Assembly (NCBI RefSeq): GCF_014652135.1
Contig: NZ_BMYF01000004.1
Coordinates: 62,001-126,000, forward strand
Direction of reading: 5' to 3'
From: Mongoliitalea lutea
GTDB lineage: Bacteria > Bacteroidota > Bacteroidia > Cytophagales > Cyclobacteriaceae
DNA length: 64,000 nt
Shown here: positions 16,456 through 25,514 of the stretch, in pieces
Numbering within the stretch: position 1 is the stretch's first letter
How the letters are laid out: each line of letters begins with the position of its first letter
Made by a program: the position numbers and the translations under genes
The notes under the pieces: model-generated
Database searches by the model: none
What the model was told of the DNA's origin: nothing
The model's input: the letters and a program-made list of their open reading frames with translations, nothing else

Positions 16456-17619
16456 ATGGTATTAACTTATTCGTTTATTTATTCGACTATTTTTAGCCTC
16501 CAAGCTCAGGATTACCAAGTCAGCTTACTGACTTGTGATCCGGGAGAGGAGATTTACACCACCTTTGGGCATAGTGCGATACGAGTGAAGGATACTATTT
16601 CGGGCGTGGACTTGGTGTACAATTACGGCACCTTCGATTTCGGAGCTCCTTATTTCTTGTTCAATTTTACCCGTCGAACTTTGGATTACATGCTCAGTGT
16701 AAGCACCTATGATCGGTTTTTATTTGAGTACAATTATTTTCAACGAAATGTACGGGAGCAGATTTTGGATTTGAATCCGGAGCAAACTGCCAAAATGGTG
16801 CAATTCTTGGAAATCAATCGGTTGCCAGAAAATAAATTTTACCGATACGATTTCTTTTATGACAATTGTGCTACACGGGTGAGGGATGTTTTGGAAACTG
16901 TTTTGGGAAATCAATTAGACTGGAATGAACCCAGCGAACCAGAGCGAAAAACATTCAGAAACCTGATTGACGAGTACGTGTATCCTCTTCCTTGGGCAGA
17001 TTTTGGAATTGACCTTGCCTTGGGTGCAGTAATCGATGTGAATGCAACGGAGCGAGAAAAACAATTTTTACCAGACTATATGGAAGCTGCCTTCGCCCGC
17101 GCGCAAATCGTTGGTGATGGGCCAACCAGACCCTTGGTAAAAGAACAATTTGACGTACTTACCTTTGAACCGCAACCCTCTTCGCTCAACTTCTTTCAAC
17201 CGTTTGTTCTTTGGTGGGTGTTGGCAATTTTCTTTATAGCCATCACCTTTATAGGATTCAAGAAAAAACGTCTTTTCAAAGGATTTGACATTGCTTATTT
17301 TGGAATATTGGGAATCCTTGGGATCGTGATTACACTCCTATGGTTTTTCACTTTCCATTCCCAAACTAAGTGGAACTGGAATATTCTATGGGCCTTCCCT
17401 GGACACCTTGTATTGGCTATTGCCATGCTCAAACAAACCTGGAAACCATGGGTGAAGAAATACTTATTGGTTATGTTGATCAGTACAAATCTAGCGTTGG
17501 TTTTCTGGGTATTGGGTTTTCAATCGTTCCACCCAAGCATTGTGCCTTTGCTCTTAATCAGTCTCCTGAGAAGCAATTACCTCTACTACAATCAGGAGAA
17601 ATTTGCAATTCGGGGATAA
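16456..17619 (+). CDS. DUF4105 (Lnb N-terminal-like) membrane protein
   Basis: From the ATG at 16456 the protein begins with a signal peptide MVLTYSFIYSTIFSLQAQ, then a DUF4105/Lnb-type periplasmic domain with LLTCDPGEEIYTTFGHSAIR and FYDNCATRVRD; the His and Cys in these motifs resemble a cysteine-peptidase-like site. The C-terminal third has about four membrane helices. 387 residues. An upstream in-frame ATG at 16375 overlaps the divergent T9SS gene and only adds a basic stretch, so I reject it. Function is not established; Lnb relatives include a lacto-N-biosidase but the link is weak. Confidence 0.78.
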   Translation: MVLTYSFIYSTIFSLQAQDYQVSLLTCDPGEEIYTTFGHSAIRVKDTISGVDLVYNYGTFDFGAPYFLFNFTRRTLDYMLSVSTYDRFLFEYNYFQRNVREQILDLNPEQTAKMVQFLEINRLPENKFYRYDFFYDNCATRVRDVLETVLGNQLDWNEPSEPERKTFRNLIDEYVYPLPWADFGIDLALGAVIDVNATEREKQFLPDYMEAAFARAQIVGDGPTRPLVKEQFDVLTFEPQPSSLNFFQPFVLWWVLAIFFIAITFIGFKKKRLFKGFDIAYFGILGILGIVITLLWFFTFHSQTKWNWNILWAFPGHLVLAIAMLKQTWKPWVKKYLLVMLISTNLALVFWVLGFQSFHPSIVPLLLISLLRSNYLYYNQEKFAIRG

Positions 17620-17682
17620 ATACAGGAAGTTCCCAAACTTTGACAGGGGGATTTGGTGTTATACACAATCTACCACTTATCT

Positions 17683-19719
17683 ATGGAGTTCAACTTACAA
17701 TCTGAATTTAAACCTACAGGGGACCAACCACAAGCTATCCGCCAATTAGCGGAAGGCGTGGACAATGGAGAGCCTGCGCAAGTACTTTTGGGAGTTACCG
17801 GTTCAGGTAAAACCTTTACGGTAGCCAACCTTATCCAGGAAACACAGCGCCCTACCCTAGTTTTGTGCCATAACAAAACCTTGGCTGCACAATTGTACGG
17901 GGAATTCAAGCAATTTTTCCCAGAAAACGCTGTGGAGTACTTCATTTCCTACTACGATTATTACCAACCTGAAGCATTTATCCCTACTTCAGGCACTTAT
18001 ATTGAAAAAGACCTTTCTATCAACGAAGAAATTGAAAAACTGCGTCTGAGTGCTACTTCAGCCTTGCTTTCCGGTAGAAGGGATGTGATTGTGGTAGCCT
18101 CCGTTTCCTGTATTTATGGTATTGGAAATCCTGATGAGTTTGGAAAAAATGTGATCCGACTACAAGAAGGAGACCGTATCCCGAGAAATCAGTTGTTGTT
18201 CAAATTAGTAGATATCCTCTACAGCCGAACCAATCAAGAGCTTACCCACGGAACTTTCCGGGTAAAGGGAGACACCGTAGATGTATTTGTTGCTTATGCT
18301 GATTTCGCCTACCGGATTTTCTTTTGGGGGGATGAGATTGAGGCAATTCAACGAATAGAACCCTCCACAGGGAAAAAAATTTCGGATGAAAAAATCATCT
18401 CGATCTTCCCAGCAAATCTATTTGTAACGGGGCGAGATACCATTGATCAAGCCATCAAAGAAATTCAGGATGATTTGGTCGCCCAAGTCTCATTTTTTGA
18501 AAGAGACCTGAAGTTTATCGAAGCCAAGCGTTTGAAAGAACGTACCGAGTTTGACTTAGAAATGATCCGGGAATTAGGCTACTGCTCGGGAGTAGAAAAC
18601 TATTCACGCTACTTTGATAGAAGACAGCCGGGAACACGTCCATTCTGTTTGTTGGATTATTTCCCAGATGATTACTTATTGGTAATCGATGAAAGCCACG
18701 TGACTTTGCCACAGGTACGGGGTATGTGGGGTGGAGATAGAGCTAGAAAGGTAAATTTGGTGGATTATGGTTTCCGTTTACCTTCTGCTTTGGATAACCG
18801 ACCACTGAATTTTGATGAATTTGAAAGTTTGACTAATCAGGTCATTTATGTGAGCGCAACCCCTGCTGATTACGAATTATCCAAAACAGAGGGAATTGTG
18901 GTAGAGCAGATTATCCGCCCAACGGGTTTGTTGGATCCAATTATAGAAGTTCGTCCAAGTGGAAATCAGATAGATGATTTGCTGGAAGAAATCGACCAAA
19001 CCATCAAGGAAGGTGACCGCGTCTTGGTTACCACACTGACTAAACGCATGGCAGAAGAATTGCAAAAATTCTTGGAGCGGGCAGGAGTAAAATCCAGGTA
19101 CATTCACTCTGAAGTGAAGCCTTTAGACAGGGTAGAAATCTTGAGAGAATTGAGGTTGGGAGTTTTCGATGTCTTGGTAGGAGTAAACTTGCTTAGGGAA
19201 GGACTTGACCTACCGGAAGTTTCTCTTGTAGCGATATTGGATGCGGATAAGGAAGGTTTTCTACGGAATGAACGAAGCTTGGTACAGACCATCGGCCGTG
19301 CCGCTCGAAATGAAAATGGCCGTGTAATCATGTATGCCGACAAAACCACGGATTCCATGCAAATGGCCATCGATGAAACCAAGCGTCGTAGGGGAATTCA
19401 GATGGCCTACAATGAAGAGCATGGCATCACTCCAACAACTGTTCGGAAGTCCAAAGAAAAAATCCTTGGCCAAACCAAAGTTGCCGATAGCAAGAAAAAT
19501 GCAAAAGTCTACGAGGACCAAGTTGATGTGGAAGCCATGGTTGCCGCTGATCCGGTAGTGCAATATTTGAGTAAGGATAAGCTCGAGAAACTCATCACAC
19601 AGACACAAAAGCAAATGGAAAAAGCTGCCAAGGAGTTGAACTTTATGGAAGCTGCCCGCTTGAGAGACGAGTGGCAAGGCCTCAAAAACAGGCTTGCAAC
19701 GCTCGAAAGGAGTGTTTAA
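17683..19719 (+). CDS. uvrB: excinuclease ABC subunit B
   Basis: DNA damage-verification helicase of nucleotide excision repair; works with UvrA and UvrC in the cytosol. Walker A GVTGSGKTFTVANL, the beta-hairpin YYDYYQPEAFIPTSGTYIEK that clamps DNA, DESHVTLPQ (motif II), and TIGRAARNENGRVIMYAD (motif VI) are visible, and the C-terminal UVR motif (KQMEKAAKELNFMEAARLRD) binds UvrC. I start at the ATG at 17683 (MEFNLQSEFKPTGDQPQAI), the usual UvrB N-terminus; the ORF reaches ten codons further back. 678 residues is normal. Confidence 0.97.
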   Translation: MEFNLQSEFKPTGDQPQAIRQLAEGVDNGEPAQVLLGVTGSGKTFTVANLIQETQRPTLVLCHNKTLAAQLYGEFKQFFPENAVEYFISYYDYYQPEAFIPTSGTYIEKDLSINEEIEKLRLSATSALLSGRRDVIVVASVSCIYGIGNPDEFGKNVIRLQEGDRIPRNQLLFKLVDILYSRTNQELTHGTFRVKGDTVDVFVAYADFAYRIFFWGDEIEAIQRIEPSTGKKISDEKIISIFPANLFVTGRDTIDQAIKEIQDDLVAQVSFFERDLKFIEAKRLKERTEFDLEMIRELGYCSGVENYSRYFDRRQPGTRPFCLLDYFPDDYLLVIDESHVTLPQVRGMWGGDRARKVNLVDYGFRLPSALDNRPLNFDEFESLTNQVIYVSATPADYELSKTEGIVVEQIIRPTGLLDPIIEVRPSGNQIDDLLEEIDQTIKEGDRVLVTTLTKRMAEELQKFLERAGVKSRYIHSEVKPLDRVEILRELRLGVFDVLVGVNLLREGLDLPEVSLVAILDADKEGFLRNERSLVQTIGRAARNENGRVIMYADKTTDSMQMAIDETKRRRGIQMAYNEEHGITPTTVRKSKEKILGQTKVADSKKNAKVYEDQVDVEAMVAADPVVQYLSKDKLEKLITQTQKQMEKAAKELNFMEAARLRDEWQGLKNRLATLERSV

Positions 19720-19758
19720 TTGCTAAAAAACGCATAATGGTCATCAAAGCCATCACCT

Positions 19759-20397
19759 ATGACCCTACAGGAAATCTACAAACTCGCCCAACAGGGAGAG
19801 GGTATCCGAACCGAGTTCAAAAAAAAGGCAGCTTTTCCCGAGAAGATTGCACGGGAAATTATTGCCTTAGCGAATACACAAGGGGGCTATTTGTTGATTG
19901 GAGTAGATGATGATGGCACCGTCAGCGGTCAGCGATTTATAGAAGAGGAAGTTTTTGTGATGGAAAAAGCCATTCGGGAATATATTTTCCCTGAATTGAC
20001 CTACGAAGTCAGTATCCAAAAACTCAATCCCAAGAAGGGCATCGCTGTATTTTCCATTCCCATATCCGAAAACCGCCCTCATTACATGAAGGATGGAGAG
20101 CGAAAAAAGGCCTATGTACGGGTAAAGGATAGAAGCATACAGGCTAGCCGTGAAATGTGGGAAATTATCAAGCGTGGCAAAACCCCCAAAGACACCGTAT
20201 TTACTTATGGAGAAAAGGAGACATTGCTGATGAAAGCCCTCGGCGAGCAAGAAAAAATCACCCTCCGCGAGTTCCAACGCATAGCCAAACTCCCCAAATT
20301 CCTAGCCTCCAAAACCCTCGTACGGTTAGTACTTGCTAACGTTCTTAAAATTCAACCCCAGGAAAGGGAGGATTATTTTGTATTGAATGAGGGGTGA
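19759..20397 (+). CDS. AlbA_2 (divergent Schlafen-like) ATP-binding protein
   Basis: A 212-residue protein with the AlbA_2/Schlafen-like fold: QGEGIRTEFKKKA, then IIALANTQGGYLLIGVDDDGTVSG, the most recognisable motif of this family, and a winged-helix-like C-terminus (about 150-212). Members are often annotated as transcriptional regulators or ATP-dependent helicase-like proteins of unclear role. It follows uvrB by 39 bp on the same strand, and may be in its transcript. No partner gene is evident. Confidence 0.8.
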   Translation: MTLQEIYKLAQQGEGIRTEFKKKAAFPEKIAREIIALANTQGGYLLIGVDDDGTVSGQRFIEEEVFVMEKAIREYIFPELTYEVSIQKLNPKKGIAVFSIPISENRPHYMKDGERKKAYVRVKDRSIQASREMWEIIKRGKTPKDTVFTYGEKETLLMKALGEQEKITLREFQRIAKLPKFLASKTLVRLVLANVLKIQPQEREDYFVLNEG

Positions 20398-20434
20398 ATT
20401 TGTTCAAGAAAAAACTCAACAATCCCCTTCTCCC

Positions 20435-21346
20435 TCACCCCAAACTCACCCCTATCCGATCCTCAAATCCCTTCACTCCCTGCAATCCACCTGTTTGAAC
20501 CGCTAAAATTTTGGAACCTGTTGGGATAGTACCTTTTTTAACTTCTCCCAAAACAGCTGCCATCATTTTCCCGGTATACACAGGGTCAAGCGGTAAACCA
20601 TAGCTTTTCTTAAATTCCCGGATCAAGTCCAATAATTCATGATTCCATTTGGCGTATCCCCCGAAATGATAGTCCAACAGTATATCACAGCTTCCTTGAA
20701 ACTTGATTTTATGCTTTTGAATGAGCTCATCTATTTCTTTAACCATAAAATCCCCTTTCAATGCGGATACCCCAAGTAACTTTTGATGACTTTGCAGGCT
20801 GGAGACCAACCCAGCAAATGTTCCACCAGTGCCAATGGCTGTAAAAATATGGGAGAATTGCTTGTCTTCAGAGGTTAGTATTTCAGCCGTTCCTTTGATC
20901 GCCAAAGCATTGGTTCCTCCTTCGGGAACTATGTAAACATCTCCAAAGGCATCTAGAAGCTCTTGGAGCATTTCGGGCCGTTGTTTGTTTCTATACTTAC
21001 TTCTATCCCAGTAATGCAGCTGCATTCCTTTTTCTTGAGCAAAACGAAGAGTTGGATTAAGGGGACTTGATTGTTCTCCCCTGATGATGCCAATACTTTC
21101 CAGCCCTACCAAATGACAAGCTGCGGCAGTGGCATGAATATGATTGGAATAAGCGCCTCCAAACGTTAAGATACGGGAATAGCCTTGAGCAATCGCTTCT
21201 TGGAGGTTGTATTGCAATTTAAAAAACTTATTGCCCGACACATCCCCATGCACCAAATCGAGACGTTTAACTGTAAGTTCAATTCCTTTTTCCTGGAATA
21301 AAGGATGTTGGATAGACTGGTAAGGAATGTGTTGAGGGATTAACAT
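20435..21346 (-). CDS. PLP-dependent deaminase of the ACC deaminase / D-cysteine desulfhydrase family
   Basis: 303 residues of the tryptophan-synthase-beta-like PLP fold. The Schiff-base lysine lies in HGDVSGNKFFKLQYNL, followed by FGGAYSNHIHATAAA (substrate carboxylate loop) and the phosphate-binding IGTGGTFAGLVSSL. Relatives open 1-aminocyclopropane-1-carboxylate or remove sulfide from D-cysteine; the sequence alone does not separate the two, and D-cysteine desulfhydrase activity is the commoner outcome in bacteria. It is convergent with the AlbA_2 gene and divergent from rluD. Confidence 0.82.
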   Translation of the reverse strand: MLIPQHIPYQSIQHPLFQEKGIELTVKRLDLVHGDVSGNKFFKLQYNLQEAIAQGYSRILTFGGAYSNHIHATAAACHLVGLESIGIIRGEQSSPLNPTLRFAQEKGMQLHYWDRSKYRNKQRPEMLQELLDAFGDVYIVPEGGTNALAIKGTAEILTSEDKQFSHIFTAIGTGGTFAGLVSSLQSHQKLLGVSALKGDFMVKEIDELIQKHKIKFQGSCDILLDYHFGGYAKWNHELLDLIREFKKSYGLPLDPVYTGKMMAAVLGEVKKGTIPTGSKILAVQTGGLQGVKGFEDRIGVSLG

Positions 21347-21403
21347 GGATGCTTATTTCTTACAAATATCCAAAAACTTGGGAAATGCCCCTATTTTTGC
21401 AAG

Positions 21404-22444
21404 ATGGAAGAAATTTTTGACGGAGAAAACCAGGAAGAAGAGGAGTTAGAGCTATTTGAGCACTATACATTTGTAGTGGATAAAGGGCAACAAGCCACTC
21501 GAATCGATAAGTTCTTAACCGAAAAGGTAGCGAATGCTACCAGAAACAAGGTTCAAACAGCCATTGACAATGAAAATATTTTAGTCAACGGGCAACCCAC
21601 CAAAGCCAATTACAAGATCAAACCCTTGGATGAAATCAAGGTATTGTTTGAAAAGCCACCCAGAGATACTACGGTCATTCCAGAAAATATCGCGCTTGAT
21701 ATTTTATTCGAAGACGACCACTTATTAGTCGTCAACAAACCTGCGGGTATGGTAGCCCACCCAGCTCAAGGAAATTGGACAGGTACCTTGGTCAATGCGT
21801 TGGTCTATCATTTCAATCAACTCCCTACTATGCCAGGTAATTCCGGTAGGCCGGGATTGGTACATAGAATAGACAAGGACACATCGGGCTTGTTGGTAAT
21901 TGCCAAATCAGAAGTTGCCATGACAGACTTGGCCCATCAGTTTTTTCACCACACCATTGAGCGAACGTATTTGGCTCTTGTGTGGGGGGAACCCGCTGAG
22001 GATGAAGGAACGGTTGATGCACATGTGGGCCGAAGTGCCAAAGACCGGAAAATAATGGATGCGTATCCCGATGGTAGTCAGGGCAAAAATGCCATCACTC
22101 ATTGGAAGGTATTGAAGCGGTTGAGGTATGTTTCTTTGCTGCAATGCAATCTCGAAACAGGGCGAACCCATCAAATCCGTGCACATATGCGCTACTTAGG
22201 GCATCCCCTTTTTAATGATGCCATGTATGGGGGTGATAAAATCCGAAAAGGCACCCAGTTCTCCAAATACAAATCCTTTGTACAAAATTGCTTCGACGCC
22301 CTGCCGAGACAAGCGCTTCATGCCATGTCTCTAGGATTTATCCATCCCATCACCAAAGAAAAACTATATTTTGAAAGCCGTTTACCCGCAGATTTTCAGA
22401 CAGTTTTGGAAAAATGGGAGCAATACGTGCATCATAATGATTAA
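21404..22444 (+). CDS. rluD: RluA-family pseudouridine synthase, RluD-like
   Basis: Isomerises uridines in 23S rRNA; RluD modifies helix 69. 346 residues: an acidic N-terminus (DGENQEEEELELFEHY), an S4 RNA-binding domain (about 28-90, with ATRIDKFLTEKVANATRNKV), and the catalytic domain with the Asp in HRIDKDTSGLLVIAKS and TGRTHQIRAHMRYLGHPLFN. The order S4 plus catalytic domain fits RluD rather than RluA. Start at the ATG at 21404, 57 bp from the divergent PLP enzyme gene. Confidence 0.9.
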   Translation: MEEIFDGENQEEEELELFEHYTFVVDKGQQATRIDKFLTEKVANATRNKVQTAIDNENILVNGQPTKANYKIKPLDEIKVLFEKPPRDTTVIPENIALDILFEDDHLLVVNKPAGMVAHPAQGNWTGTLVNALVYHFNQLPTMPGNSGRPGLVHRIDKDTSGLLVIAKSEVAMTDLAHQFFHHTIERTYLALVWGEPAEDEGTVDAHVGRSAKDRKIMDAYPDGSQGKNAITHWKVLKRLRYVSLLQCNLETGRTHQIRAHMRYLGHPLFNDAMYGGDKIRKGTQFSKYKSFVQNCFDALPRQALHAMSLGFIHPITKEKLYFESRLPADFQTVLEKWEQYVHHND

Positions 22445-22607
22445 AAACCCAATTAGGAAACTGAAAACCCGTTACCAAGTTTTCAAAATTGAAGTATCCG
22501 CAATCGATTACAGATACTAAACACTAAAAATAAACGCCCTAAAAATAAAAATACTGTAAATTTTCAGCTATTATTTTTCAATATTCCCAAAATATTGGAT
22601 TCAGCAT

Positions 22608-22615
22608 TATCTTTG
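22608..22615 (+). promoter_or_regulatory. -7 promoter box for the mini tRNA-like RNA
   Basis: TATCTTTG exactly fits TAnnTTTG. It predicts a start near 22622, just upstream of the structured RNA at 22635. A good -33 TTG partner at proper spacing was not found. Confidence 0.5.
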
Positions 22616-22621
22616 TAACAT

Positions 22622-22747
22622 CAAAAGCATGATACTGTGGAATGATGGCAGGTAAACCGAAGGATCGTTTCCTTCTTCCATAGCAGGTTATTTTGGGTTT
22701 ATTGTTAATTGACTAAAGCTGTGAAATTCTATTTCACGGCTTTTTTT
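22622..22747 (+). ncRNA. small RNA with tRNA acceptor/T-arm-like domain, related to the 10.2-kb RNAs
   Basis: A roughly 125-nt RNA. Positions 22635-22642 (CTGTGGAA) pair with 22676-22683 (TTCCATAG), and directly stacked on this is a 5-bp stem GAAGG/CCTTC with a seven-base loop ATCGTTT, the geometry of a tRNA acceptor plus T-arm. The D and anticodon arms are replaced by a 16-nt linker (22643-22658). The 3' part (22686-22724) is identical over 39 nt to the trailer of the minus-strand tRNA-like transcript (10151-10189), and both end in the same terminator stem. No open frame of note. It seems to be a trimmed relative of the same RNA family. Confidence 0.65.
22715..22747 (+). terminator. terminator of the mini tRNA-like RNA
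   Basis: Stem AAAGCTGTGAAAT / ATTTCACGGCTTT with a short TCT loop and seven T. The stem matches the terminator at 10128-10161 while the loop differs. Confidence 0.88.
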
Positions 22748-22853
22748 ATGTCTTGATTTTTCTCATGATTCACAAACTCTCGCGTGTTCATCATTTTTCA
22801 AGCAAAAATTGCTGAAAAAATATGTACTTTTCACTGCTAATCTGACAGACCCC

Positions 22854-24101
22854 ATGAAGCCAACCATCATTATCGGAGGAGGAATAATAGGCTTATTTAC
22901 AGCTTACTACTTACAAAAATCAGGAATTCCGTCCATTATCATTGATAAGGGCGATATGCAGGACACTACCTCCACAGGAAATGCAGGCATGATTGTGCCA
23001 AGTCATATTATCCCTTTAGCAGCACCTGGCATGATTAGCAAAGGAATAGCCTGGATGTTTTCTTCTAAAAGCCCCTTTTATATTCATCCCAAATTGGACC
23101 GGAAGCTCCTCGAGTGGTCATGGCTTTTTTACCGCTCTGCCAATCAAAGACATGTAGAACGCTCCATCCCTTTCTTAAAAAACATCAGTTTGCTCAGTAA
23201 ATCCCTTTATCAGGATTTCAGGCTGGAGCATCAAGCTTCAGCAGATTTACAACTGGAAGAAAAAGGACTAATGATGCTCTATCAAACAGCAGGGGTGGAA
23301 AAAGAAGAAATCGAGTTTGCACATCTAGCGCGTAAACATGGGCTGGAAGCGGAAATCTTATCCACTGCTGACATTGCATCTATAGAACCTAATCTGGAGG
23401 TCAATGCCAGGGGAGCAGTCTTATTCCCTGGAGATGCCCATCTATCACCAGCGGCGCTCTTTCACTATTTAAAAAACTACCTGAAAACAAAAGGAGTCAC
23501 TTTTTATGCCAATCAAGAAGTATTGGGGTTTGAGAAAAAAGGAGGAAAAATCAGTTCAGTCATCACCGCCCATGGACCAATTGAAGGGGAGAAATTTATG
23601 TTTTGTGCGGGTGCTTGGTCTGCTTCCTTGGCCCAAATGCTTGGTTTCAACTTGCCGATGATGGGCGGAAAGGGTTATAGTTTCCTGCAGGAAAACAATC
23701 CTGAAATCAAGCAGGCTTCTATTTTAACAGAAATGAAGGTTGCCGTGAGTCCTTATGGAAATCAGGTGCGATTTGGCGGAACAATGGAAATTGCAGGCAC
23801 CGATGAGCGGATCAACCTGAACCGAGTCAAAGGTATTTTTGAGTCCATCAATCGTTTTTACCCATCATTTCAGGCAAAATTCCCTGAAAAAGAACAAATC
23901 TGGAAAGGCTTACGTCCTTGTTCCCCTGATGGTGTTCCCTACATCGGGCAGGCACCAGGCTATGAAAATGCATGGTTTGGTACCGGACACGGGATGATGG
24001 GTATCAGCATGGCTCCAGCTACCGGAAAGATTTTGAGTGATTTACATCAAGGTGACCTTAGCTCGATGGATTTGAAAGCTTTTGAGGTGGGGAGGTTTTA
24101 A
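22854..24101 (+). CDS. FAD-dependent D-amino-acid dehydrogenase-like oxidoreductase (DadA family)
   Basis: 415 residues of the DAO fold: the FAD-binding GxGxxG motif in IIIGGGIIGLFTAYYL at the N-terminus, TSTGNAGMIVPSH typical of DadA-like enzymes, and the C-terminal FAD contact RPCSPDGVPYIGQAPG. Likely oxidises a D-amino acid or related cyclic amino acid (such as D-hydroxyproline); substrate not decidable. The ATG at 22854 places the Rossmann strand right after the start; the ORF start at 22809 lies just after the small RNA terminator and adds 15 residues of no family. No partner genes adjoin. Confidence 0.85.
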   Translation: MKPTIIIGGGIIGLFTAYYLQKSGIPSIIIDKGDMQDTTSTGNAGMIVPSHIIPLAAPGMISKGIAWMFSSKSPFYIHPKLDRKLLEWSWLFYRSANQRHVERSIPFLKNISLLSKSLYQDFRLEHQASADLQLEEKGLMMLYQTAGVEKEEIEFAHLARKHGLEAEILSTADIASIEPNLEVNARGAVLFPGDAHLSPAALFHYLKNYLKTKGVTFYANQEVLGFEKKGGKISSVITAHGPIEGEKFMFCAGAWSASLAQMLGFNLPMMGGKGYSFLQENNPEIKQASILTEMKVAVSPYGNQVRFGGTMEIAGTDERINLNRVKGIFESINRFYPSFQAKFPEKEQIWKGLRPCSPDGVPYIGQAPGYENAWFGTGHGMMGISMAPATGKILSDLHQGDLSSMDLKAFEVGRF

Positions 24102-24115
24102 ATGTGCTTAAATAC

Positions 24116-24174
24116 TTTTTACTGTAGTTAATTTTACTGTAATTTGTATTACAGTAGTGAAAATTACAGTAAAA
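24116..24174. promoter_or_regulatory. nested palindromes (ACTGTA half-sites) upstream of the ATPase gene
   Basis: The 91-bp gap is filled by four ACTGTA/TACAGT half-sites. TACTGTAAT (24135-24143) and ATTACAGTA (24148-24156) form a perfect 9-bp inverted repeat; TTTTACTGTAATT (24132-24144) and AATTACAGTAAAA (24162-24174) form a perfect 13-bp one. These overlap and are mutually exclusive as hairpins. It could be an operator array for autoregulation or a small mobile-element end. Confidence 0.65.
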
Positions 24175-24192
24175 TAACTTTATGCATCCTTT

Positions 24193-25503
24193 ATGAGGTT
24201 TTACGATAGACAAAATGAACTTGCATATCTTTTAAAGCAGGAAAAGCGATCAATCACCAATGCTCAAATGACGCTTGTCATAGGTAGGAGAAGAATTGGA
24301 AAAACTTCATTGATTAAAAAAAGTATTGAAGGGAAAAAAGCCCTTTATTTTTTCATTGCAAAAAAGTCAGAAACATTATTGGTTCAGGAGTTTTCAGAAC
24401 TAATCCGATCAAGTTTCGCTATTTCTTGGTATGGGGAATTAAAGTCGTTTAAAGACATATTCGCTTTACTGATGGACCATGCTGAAAAAGAAAATTTCAC
24501 TTTAGTATTGGATGAATTTCAGGAATTCATGTCGATCAATCCGTCAATTTTTAGTGATATGCAGCATATTTGGGATAGCAAAAAAGATTCGGCAAAAATC
24601 AATTTATTGATCTGTGGTTCTATCTATTCTATCATGAAGAAGATTTTTGAGGATAAAAGAGAGCCCTTATTTGGAAGAATTACAGGCAAAATTCATTTAA
24701 AGCCATTTGGAACAGAAACAATCAAAGAGATTTTAAGGGAACACTACCCAAACTTCACCCAACAGGATCTTTTGGCATTTTTTACACTTACAGGAGGAGT
24801 AGCAAAGTATATAGAGACCTTTGTCGTGAACAATTCACTCAAGCAGGAGGAGATGCTTCAGGAAATTTTTAACTCTAATTCCACCTTGTTGGACGAGGGG
24901 AGAAACGTGCTTATTGAAGAATTTGGAAGGGACCACCATACTTATTTCTCCATTTTAAGTTTAATAGCATCATCCAAAACCTCAAGACCAGAAATCGAAT
25001 CAATTTTAGAAAGCAGTGTAGGGGTATATTTAGAAAGACTTGAAAAAGAGTTCGGTATCATTAAGAGGATTACTCCGATATTTTCCAAATCAGGAAATAG
25101 AAGAATAAAATATAGAATTGAGGATAATTTTTTGAACTTTTGGTTTCGATTTATCTACAAATACAGGAGCATCGTCGAACTCGAGAATTATCAAATGATG
25201 CTTGATATAGTTACCAGAGATTTCGCAACCTTTTCTGGGTCTGCTTTAGAGAAGTATTTTTTACAACAGCTTAAAGAAAATCAGTTATTTACAGCTATTG
25301 GCACATACTGGGAAAAAACCAATGAAAATGAAATTGATTTCGTAGCCATCAATGAATTTGAAAAAAAACTGCTTATTGGAGAAGTCAAATTAAATAAGGC
25401 AAAATACAACGAAGCGGTATTAATTAGAAAAGCAAGTAAACTGACTCGTCAATACACTGACTATACGATAACATACAGATGCTTTTCTCCAGAAGATATG
25501 TGA
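24193..25503 (+). CDS. AAA+ ATPase with DUF234-type C-terminal domain
   Basis: 436 residues. N-terminal P-loop ATPase with Walker A VIGRRRIGKTSLIKKS, Walker B TLVLDEFQEF, and LICGSIYSIMKKIFEDKREPLFGR typical of the archaeal-type ATPase family; a winged helix region (about 235-300), and a C-terminal DUF234 domain (about 310-430) with EIDFVAINEFEKKLLIGEVK, a nuclease-like D/E-x-K arrangement. Such genes are common in accessory DNA of Bacteroidota and archaea; role unknown. It starts 18 bp after a nested palindrome and is convergent with the HEPN-like gene. Confidence 0.82.
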   Translation: MRFYDRQNELAYLLKQEKRSITNAQMTLVIGRRRIGKTSLIKKSIEGKKALYFFIAKKSETLLVQEFSELIRSSFAISWYGELKSFKDIFALLMDHAEKENFTLVLDEFQEFMSINPSIFSDMQHIWDSKKDSAKINLLICGSIYSIMKKIFEDKREPLFGRITGKIHLKPFGTETIKEILREHYPNFTQQDLLAFFTLTGGVAKYIETFVVNNSLKQEEMLQEIFNSNSTLLDEGRNVLIEEFGRDHHTYFSILSLIASSKTSRPEIESILESSVGVYLERLEKEFGIIKRITPIFSKSGNRRIKYRIEDNFLNFWFRFIYKYRSIVELENYQMMLDIVTRDFATFSGSALEKYFLQQLKENQLFTAIGTYWEKTNENEIDFVAINEFEKKLLIGEVKLNKAKYNEAVLIRKASKLTRQYTDYTITYRCFSPEDM

Positions 25504-25514
25504 AAAAACTATTT

